Made by a program: the position numbers and the translations under genes. From contig CM035407.1 of NCBI GenBank assembly GCA_020310875.1, positions 69,902,158-69,966,157 of the forward strand: 64,000 bases of DNA, read 5' to 3'. Of the stretch, positions 57,165 to 64,000 are shown in pieces. The first letter of the stretch is position 1, and each line of letters opens with the position of its first letter. The notes beneath the pieces were generated by a model, which did not search any database, was not told the DNA's origin, and was given only the letters and a program-made list of their open reading frames with translations. Source of the stretch: Ceratopteris richardii. Taxonomy: Eukaryota > Streptophyta > Polypodiopsida > Polypodiales > Pteridaceae.

Positions 57165-60100
57165 ATGGCAGATACGGCAGGAACTAGCTCCCAGGCAGGC
57201 ACCAGCCTCCAAGTCATGGACATTGAAAGTCTTCCCGTTGAGGAGGAATTGAAGGAACACCTTGTGGCATTGAGGGCATTACATGCCATACCGGTTCAGA
57301 ATCCTCCACAAGGGCACACAATGTCGGTCAGCAAAAACTCACATTGGTTCAGTGATGTGGCAGGACCCCTAGGTGAAGACACTTACATGTGGGAGGCCGA
57401 GATAGAATTCAATGGACGCTGGGACAGATATCACTTTTTCACCAGGGAATTCGAGAGACTGCAGAATAATGAAGGACTGAAACCTATATGGAAGAAGGCG
57501 GGACTCTATGACTACTTCGAATTCCAATTGCCAAAGCCCAATTTTCTAAGGTGCTTTTATTTGATTAGCACCCTCACTCCGAGCAAAGACAAAAAGGGGT
57601 ACAACACCTTTGTCCTCCCATCTCTCACAAGGGGCAATGAACTGAAGCGTTTCAGGTTGACTATCGATTTGGTAAGGGAAGCTCTAGACATGAAAGGTAT
57701 GCACATTCCTACGGAGAAAGAGACTATGGTCCCCGACAATATGAAGAGCAGGAATCTGACGAAATTGAAGGACATGGTGGCAATGACACCTACAATTTCC
57801 ATTCACTTGCGAATGGTCATGCAACATTTCGCATTTCCCGCTCAAGAGAGATTCACAATGCCACCTAAGAAGATCTGGTTTAGTCTATATTTGGCTGATG
57901 CCTTTGATCTGACAATCAATATGCCCCATTGGATTATTGACCAAATCCACTTGGCTCATCAAAGGTGGTATAAGAAACAAAAATCTGTACTGTATGGATG
58001 CTGTGCCCTTACCAGGATTGTGTATAGATGTCTGGCGTATGATGTGCCAGTGCAAAGGGCACTCATTTGGACCAGGGTACAGGAGTTTCAACGCAGATTA
58101 TCCTCCGCAGGGCCACCCTCCAAGAAAATGAGAGGTGCCGTTCAGATGCCCTGTGCACAAGCCCGCGGTGCGACACTGACACCAGAGAAAACTCCACGAC
58201 TCCCGAGGCGGGTACAACCCTTTACTATCAGATTACCAAGACACAGCACTGAGGGACCAAATCTAGTGTTTCCACCTGTACCAACTGACCTAGAATTCCC
58301 CCACGGATTCACTTTAGAAGACCTAACTGATGAGGAGGTAGCCAGAATCATCGAGGCTGTTAACGCGGAAGTCGAGGCAGAGCAAGCTAGCGGTCAACAA
58401 ACTGCTACAAACCAACCCCATTCCAGACAACCAGAGGTCGTCGAAGTGGAAGATGAAGAAGAAGAAGAACAAGAGGAGGAACATGATGGACAGTCCGAGG
58501 AAGAAGAGCATGAATATGATCAAGAAGCTCTACAGGTACTTGAAGGTGCTCAAGCTTATACAAAGGCATTGAAAAAACTCTATGATACCATGATCAGAGT
58601 TCAAGAGCAACATAGACTGTCCCTAGCAGCAGGCAAAGCCCTCATGAATCAAATCCTTGAGGAGGAAGGCGTAGATGAGCAATACCGTGCCACTCTTGAC
58701 ATGATTTTTGAGGCTTTAGGAGTACCTGAGACAGTTCATACCGCCCTGGCACAATCACGAAGAACGGAGCGACGATACGGCAGATGCCCCCCTCGAGTAG
58801 GAAAGCAGATGAATGTATTAGTATCTGAACCACAAGGCACACCCACAACCACGGGCACCGCACACACCGTTAAGGATATCGAGGAAACCCATATATCAAG
58901 TGCACCTCCGTCACCCCCTTTGCCACCCCTGCCTCCAAATCCACCACATTCACCTCCCACTACCAGTGTAACCACTACTGTCACCGCCTCCGAGTCCACT
59001 ACCCACACCTAAGCACAAACCATCAGTCAACCCACACACCCTATCTCCACCTCTCTTGCCTATACGGCCAGTGAAACAGTAATTCTAACTGCAGCCACAG
59101 AAAATCTCACCCCCCCGATCACACTTCCGGGCAGTTCATATTCACAATTGCACTCACCACTGTACACTTTCACCACTATCACTGCACCCACAATTCCAAT
59201 ATTCACAATCACTCCCACTACTGCATCCACTGTTGATTTTATGGACATATCACCAACCTCCGCACCTCTCCCTCCCCCCATACACCCAACATCTCCCATT
59301 CCCCCACCTCCCACGTCACCATTTTCCAGCACCGTATCCACACTTCCATTCCCCTTCCCCTTTCCCTTCCCTTCTGCATTCAACACCCTTCCCGCATCCA
59401 TCCCTATTAATAATGTATTTAATAATATGTATCAATGTATGTCGCAACTACAACAGCACTATCAGCATACGTGACTCTTTCGAAGCCATGAAGAACTTCA
59501 AGTACGATTCATTGATCTCGAAAGGGAAAGGCGGCTACTACAACAACAGTACACCACTTTACAAGAACAACATGAACAGTTAGTAGCCAATCCACCCCAG
59601 TTAGATGCAGAGGAAAGACAACATATGGATGAATTGCTACACTCCCAGATAACGGAGAATCTCAAGCTTAGACGCAACCTGGCCCTCCTATGAAAACACA
59701 TGTCTACAGCACTCGAAGAGAATAAACGGCTGCAGAAACAGAATGAAGAAAACTTGGAAGCAGCAATGGAGGGTTCCCTGCAGGAAATCGACCCAGAGAA
59801 ATTCAAGGACATTCCCTCAGAGAATATGCAAATTGTGTTAGAAACCATGCCGACCTCCTGGAGGCCCATGCAGCATTAGAACGAGAAAGAGATGACCTAC
59901 TTAAGCAACTGGCAACTCAGCAGGAGTCACCAAGCAAAGTCACAGCCGCAGACGACACATCGGAAGAAGTCACTAAAATCAAAGCAGAACTCGAAGAATT
60001 ACGCAGTAAAGTCATGCAATACGAGCGTCAACCCTCTCCCCTTGTAGAGCCCAAGCCTGAAGATCTAGTGCCGATTGAAATAGAGGAAACATTCAAAGAT

Positions 60101-61146
60101 CCATATGTTCCCATGCCTGCACCAGGAGGCAAGCAAACAGAAGAAGGCATGAACACCATCGAGATAGAGGCTCCTGAATGGATGCAGAGGTTAGAGAAAG
60201 TGGCCACAACCCATGATGATAGAGTGGCAGTTCAGATAGCATCAATGTCCCGCTTGGAAGAGGTAGTTATAAAATCGGAGTACTTTCGCAACCTCTCCCA
60301 TCATAGGTGGATCGACACATCCGACGATTTGTATGTTCCTTTCTGTGTCCTAATGGCGGACTACAATGCTGAAATCAAGAGCCTAACCTCAAAAGAACCA
60401 ACCTCGGCTACACAATTCGCACCTGACGACATCCCAACAAGTGCCAAGCAGGGCAATATACATCAACCGACGTGGAGGATTTGCCTACTGGAAACCTACC
60501 TAGAGATGGTAAGAACATGGAATAACATGCCTTTGTACATCAAATACAACCCATGCTACTGCCCGGTATTTCGAAGAAGGTCGTGGCCAGAATACACAAA
60601 AACCGTGCTGACAAACAAGGGATGCGAGAAATGGCTCAATTATGTCTACTTAGCACCACCTAAAGGGCAACCTACCATCGGATATATGATTTCAATGATT
60701 CGGCACTGGGGGGTCCGGTTCAAAAATGTACCAGATGTCATGGCCCAAATGTGTCTTAAAATTTTTGAACTCATGTTGTTCACCTTCAAGACTTTCAAGA
60801 ATGTCAAGGAACCTCATCTGTCAGCTCTTGGATTTAATGAAGGTAATCAGGACCTCGTCTACGATATGAGCGCAACCCCATCTATTAATGTTGTATATGC
60901 ATGGCACGCGCGTATCAAGTCACGGGATTCTGGGAATATCACTCAGAGATATTCATTCCCAGACCATCACATTTATTGCAGTTGTTTGTAGTGGAACAAG
61001 CTCTCCATTTAGAAAAGTTACGTATACCACATCCAGAGGCTCCCGGGCTAGTAGATTGGGATGCTCTACTCACGGACTTGGCCAAAGGGTTGCGAATTGC
61101 AGAACATCACTTAGCACAAGATGTTGTCGAGTACTACATCCAATGA
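57165..61146 (+). pseudogene. Tat-B giant 3' accessory gene
   Basis: One gene of about 1,320 codons. ATG 57165 (MADTAGTSS) is preferred because the earlier codons lie before the splice-like site. Parts: an N-terminal globular domain (57340-58110) resembling the putative plant transposon protein family; an acidic stretch (DEEEEEQEEEHDGQ, near 58450); a Pro-rich region; a coiled coil (59480-60020); and a C-terminal domain (60200-61146). Breaks are TAA 59010, TGA 59472, TGA 59691, and frameshifts near 59850 and 60910; all else stays in frame. Tat-A has relatives of both halves. Function unknown. Confidence 0.7.
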
Positions 61147-61182
61147 CCCACCCAACAAAGGTCTGTCAGGGACGACAGACAC

Positions 61183-61195
61183 GAGAGAGGGGGGG
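61183..61195 (+). promoter_or_regulatory. Tat-B polypurine tract
   Basis: GAGAGAGGGGGGG directly abuts the 3' LTR. A CTGTCAGGGACGACAGAC box lies just upstream and is shared with the other Tat-like 3' ends in the window. Confidence 0.88.
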
Positions 61196-61896
61196 TGTTG
61201 GAACTGAAGGACTCACAAGGCAAGGAAGCTTACAAAGGGAGTCAGAGAGAAGAGAAAGTACAAGCAGACAGAGCAATCAACGACGATCTGGCAAGTAGGC
61301 CAATATTTTTTCAGGACACTAACGCATATAAAAGAGGTGGACACACAAGGAGAAGGAGTAAGTAGGGAGCTCCAGGAAATGTATGTCAAAATATTAATAG
61401 AAACCCCTACAAAAATAGTGATTTTCATCACTAAAAACCGTTGTAAATACCATTTCATATTTTTGTAGCTCCATTTTGTGCAAGCCAAGGAGTCCTTGAG
61501 CTTGAGGAGCTTTAGAAGTACCTACCTGTCAGTTTTCACATTTTTTAGACTTCGTTTGAACCTCCGAATAGGGTAGAGAAACTAATTTTTAACTAGGCCG
61601 GACACTAGGTCTGGACATGGCCAAAACCTAGTAAAAAACTATAAAAAAGAGCTAGAAGGCTCATTTTGGAGGTTAGCTTGTAAGTGAATTGAACTTGTAT
61701 GAGCTTTTTGAAAGTAATCTAAGAACTCCATTGCTTCTAACTCTTTGTCTTGCCGCATGTGCGCGCGTGTGTGCGTGTGCATGTTAGTGTGCTTCTCACT
61801 CACGCACTTGTGCCTTCACTTGCTCGAGGTCTTCATACCATCCTCACGTCTTCCCAGATTGACATTAAAGGAGGTGCTACTCATCACTGAGCTACA
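61196..61896 (+). repeat. Tat-B 3' LTR
   Basis: Direct repeat of 47534-48222 with about 2-3 percent substitutions and a short extra CTTCTAACTCTT-type insertion near 61735. Followed by the GTGTG duplication. Confidence 0.92.
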
Positions 61897-62190
61897 GTGT
61901 GGCTCAGACGCCTTATGGCTGATTTGGATGTTGGCCAGTCTTCTACCACCACCATCTTCACTGACAGTCAGAGCGCATTGGTAGTTGCGAGGAACCCTGT
62001 GTTCCATGCTCGCACTAAGCACATTGAGGTGCATTATCACTATGTCAGGGAGAGGTTCTCTGCTGGGGAGATCAGCTTGGCATATGTGCCCACGCAGGAG
62101 AACATTGAAGACCTTTTCACGAAGGCTCTGCCTAGGGAGAAGTTTGAAGCTTTCCGCAAAGCTTTGGGTTTACTTCCTTTTGTGGAGTGA
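61897..62190 (+). pseudogene. Copia-4 RNase H, part 2
   Basis: Resumes the domain cut at 47533: WLRRLMADLDVGQSS, FTDSQSALVVARNPVFHARTKHIEVHYHYVRERF, ending LGLLPFVE. Colinear with 40960-41260 in Copia-5. No stop within this part. Confidence 0.88.
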
Positions 62191-62250
62191 TTTCCACATA
62201 GCTTGGCACTTCCTTATACATGAGTGTCAGCTCCTTGTTCACCGCATCAC

Positions 62251-62264
62251 TCCCAGGGGGGATT
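62251..62264 (+). promoter_or_regulatory. Copia-4 polypurine tract
   Basis: TCCCAGGGGGGATT just before the 3' LTR; the equivalent in Copia-5 is at 41321-41334. Confidence 0.75.
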
Positions 62265-62498
62265 TGTTGATATATTTAGGTAGTGATGTGTGTGAACACA
62301 CTAGGACCGCCGGGGCACTTTTTTCCCTCATTAGGAGGTTTTTTTCCCCCGGCTTGTATATACATACGCCTATTGCCCTAATGGGCTACTTATCTTTGTA
62401 CATTCTCTAGTAATACATTCAGTATTGTGTGTTGTGCTCCAAGCTTCTTGTTCTTCCTTGTGTTGTTCGCGTGCTTCCGCAGACGTCTAACTCCAACA
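62265..62498 (+). repeat. Copia-4 3' LTR
   Basis: A 234-bp LTR starting TGTTGATATATTTAGGTAGT and ending CTAACTCCAACA, followed by CTAAC. It shows the length that the 5' LTR has lost. Confidence 0.88.
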
Positions 62499-64000
62499 CT
62501 AACTATTTCAAATGAATAATTTCGGCATCAACAACACACAATAAATCAGCTTTTTCTTTGACTTCAGCCAATGCAACATCTCGTTGACTGATTACTGTTT
62601 CCTATTCGGCAAGTCTAGCCTGTAAATTTTTAATCTGTACTTGTAAAGCTTGATTTTCTGCTTTTACTACATCTATTTCTTCCTGGAGTGGATTAATATC
62701 TACCTCCAGAACATCAACTTTATGCTGGAAATCATCTCTGATATTATCAATTACTTCTTTCATTTGTGCTGGTAGTTGCTACGATAAATGAATCAACATC
62801 TGTCCCATGGATGCGAGCTCATTAAATACAGGTAGCGAAGGAAACAGAAGAGAAGGACGTGATTGAGATGAAGAAGTGGTGAGCAGTTGATGGGAATTGG
62901 GTGGAGAATAGTTTGGTGAAGAGGATGATGAGTCGGTTGCGTCAGGTACAATGGGTGGAACAGGGACAATGGGCTTAATTGGAGGTTCGGGGGGAGGAGT
63001 GAGAAGAACAGTGTTTGTTCCTAATACCTTTTCGATGGATTGCTGCATAGTGTTATCAGGATGGGCATCTGCAGATTCCACTGTTGTAATCAATTCTTCA
63101 AAAATTTTGGTAATAATATGTTGTACCTCTTCTTGCTTTTCTTGTCTGGACTGTTGTCGAGATTCTTCTTTAGAAGAACTGGTTCCAGAATCGGCGGTAT
63201 CATCATGCTCTTGTTGCTGCTTTGGAGATGACTGCACTGATGAATCATGATTCATTGAAGTAGCTGTATCATGAAAAGTTTCTTCTTCATGTTCTTCTTC
63301 TTCATTGTTGTCGGCTTCATTTCCTGCGGCCGAACCCTGTACTTGACTGTCAGATGAACTTATTCTGATGCGTTTTCGGTGGAGTAGCTGGAAGATTTCT
63401 TCGTCATCTTCTTCATCATCTTCCAGGATTTGCACAGATTCTTCATGATACAAAACAGGACCTCTAGGTGGTGGTTGCGCTGCTTGAAGGACCGGAAACA
63501 GGAAACTTAGTATGTGGGGGAGACGAGAACGTGGCATATCTCCTTTTTTAACCTGTTTAATTACCGAAATGCATTCACGGTGAATGCGCCGGAAATAATA
63601 CGAGGCAAAATTAACAGGCTCTCTAGCAGCCATATCTATCGCTGAGTAGAATGGGCGAGATATCCCATATGTACGTTTCTGCAAATTTAGTATTGCTACT
63701 AAAAATTGCAGGGCTGTTCTTTCAGGCTCAGGACGACAAAGGATGGCATATTCATTTGAAGAATATCTAGGAAACAATTGGATCATTGTAGCTATTGGCA
63801 GATTAAGGCCATTTTCTCGACCTTCCAGAGAGAGTCGAAAAGCATCAGCAAAAGTCTGTAGAGTGATTACTACCCGAGATGGTAAGGAAGTAATTGGCCA
63901 ACTCTTCTCCCCAGCAGGTGTGGTAGCTATTGTGGCAATAATCTGGGCATAGAATGGGTGACATTCCACTGAATGCCAAGGCAATTCAGCGAAATTGGAC
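62499..64000 (-). pseudogene. Tat-C accessory gene, N-terminal part (open at window edge)
   Basis: Minus-strand frame open from the right edge to a stop at 62779-62781, then continuing in frame through two more TAG codons to the Copia-4 insertion. The codon at 63982-63984 is TTG and upstream codons stay open, so the true start is beyond the window. The first 160 residues (FASYYFRRIHREC, RSRLPHILSFLFP) resemble the putative plant transposon protein family and parallel the N-terminal domain of the Tat-B accessory gene. A strongly acidic segment (LEDDEEDDEEIF, NNEEEEHEEE), a Gln/Ser-rich stretch and a coiled coil follow, rejoining 44119-43531. Confidence 0.65.

Larger units (their letters stand above)
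47534..61896 (+). mobile_element. Tat-B: 14.4-kb Ty3/gypsy element of Tat/Athila type
   Basis: Bounded by LTRs of 689 and 701 bp and by target duplication GTGTG (47529-47533 and 61897-61901). It has a tRNA-Asp primer site and a G-rich polypurine tract. Interior: 1.8-kb leader with a palindrome array, gag, RNase H, duplicated zinc domain, integrase fused to a second retropepsin, and a giant 3' gene. Canonical protease and the RT core are missing. LTRs differ by roughly 2-3 percent, so the insertion is fairly young compared with the other copies here. Lineage assignment rests on the primer site, gag style and 3' gene. Confidence 0.9.
44120..62498 (+). mobile_element. Copia-4: copia element split by Tat-B
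   Basis: Plus-strand copia element with target duplication CTAAC (44115-44119 and 62499-62503). Without the 14.4-kb Tat-B insertion it is about 4 kb long. Its left LTR is cut to about 100 bp and fused directly to late gag, so the rest of the LTR, the primer site and the gag N-terminus are deleted. Pol retains protease, integrase, RT and RNase H, with a few breaks. It interrupts the Tat-C accessory gene. Confidence 0.9.

Noticed and set aside
59060..59401. A Gly/Val-rich minus-strand frame
   Set aside because: Antisense to the Pro-rich segment of the Tat-B accessory gene.
1..64000. tRNA, rRNA or other structural RNA genes
   Set aside because: No tRNA-like A/B boxes with a plausible cloverleaf and no rRNA sequence were seen; the only tRNA-related sequences are retrotransposon primer-binding sites.

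Overview
This window is a retrotransposon graveyard from a plant nuclear genome. No convincing host gene is visible. Every recognisable coding block belongs to a plant-type LINE, Ty1/copia elements, or Ty3/gypsy elements resembling the Tat/Athila (OTA) branch. Nested insertions, low gene density, long microsatellites and decayed open frames suggest a large, TE-rich genome. The sequence does not tell me whether it is a fern, gymnosperm or angiosperm. Element names used here (Tat-A, B, C; Copia-1 to -5) are local labels.

Layout. 1-3187: a decayed gag-like fragment (minus), AT-rich DNA, a CT/GA minisatellite and a CA microsatellite. 3204-9734: a nearly complete LINE on the minus strand, bounded by a 16-bp target-site duplication, with ORF1, ORF2, a poly(A) tail and a repeat-rich 5' UTR. 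About 10,640-33,400: Tat-A (plus), a decayed gypsy element interrupted by Copia-1 (16098-22335, minus, TSD TCATT) and Copia-2 (23272-28664, plus, TSD CATGC). Its 3' accessory gene is partly inverted (about 29.7-32.1 kb). 33403-36758: Copia-3, a short non-autonomous element (TSD AAGAA) carrying a His/Asp-rich ORF. 37.3-41.6 kb: a Tat-like 3' end and a 5'-truncated copia copy (Copia-5). 43.5-64.0 kb: a three-level nest. Tat-C (minus, running off the right edge) is split by Copia-4 (44120-62498, TSD CTAAC), and Copia-4 is split inside RNase H by the 14.4-kb Tat-B (47534-61896, TSD GTGTG).

The most interesting material is the Tat-A/B/C family. Shared or individual features are: a gag with several CX2CX3HX4C knuckles; a tandem pair of integrase H2C2 zinc-binding domains (A and B); a second retropepsin-like domain placed after the integrase (B); a tail of repeated W-x-P-K motifs (A and B); a very large 3' accessory gene (two of its modules in A and B, a similar protein in C); and, in B, a leader containing about 16 copies of a palindrome related to TGTCGATCGCGATCGACA. 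Tat-A keeps protease and RT but lost the integrase core; Tat-B keeps integrase but lost protease and the RT core. Together they show the ancestral plan, but neither looks autonomous.

All calls come from reading the sequence by eye. Family names rest on remembered motif patterns, not on database searches.
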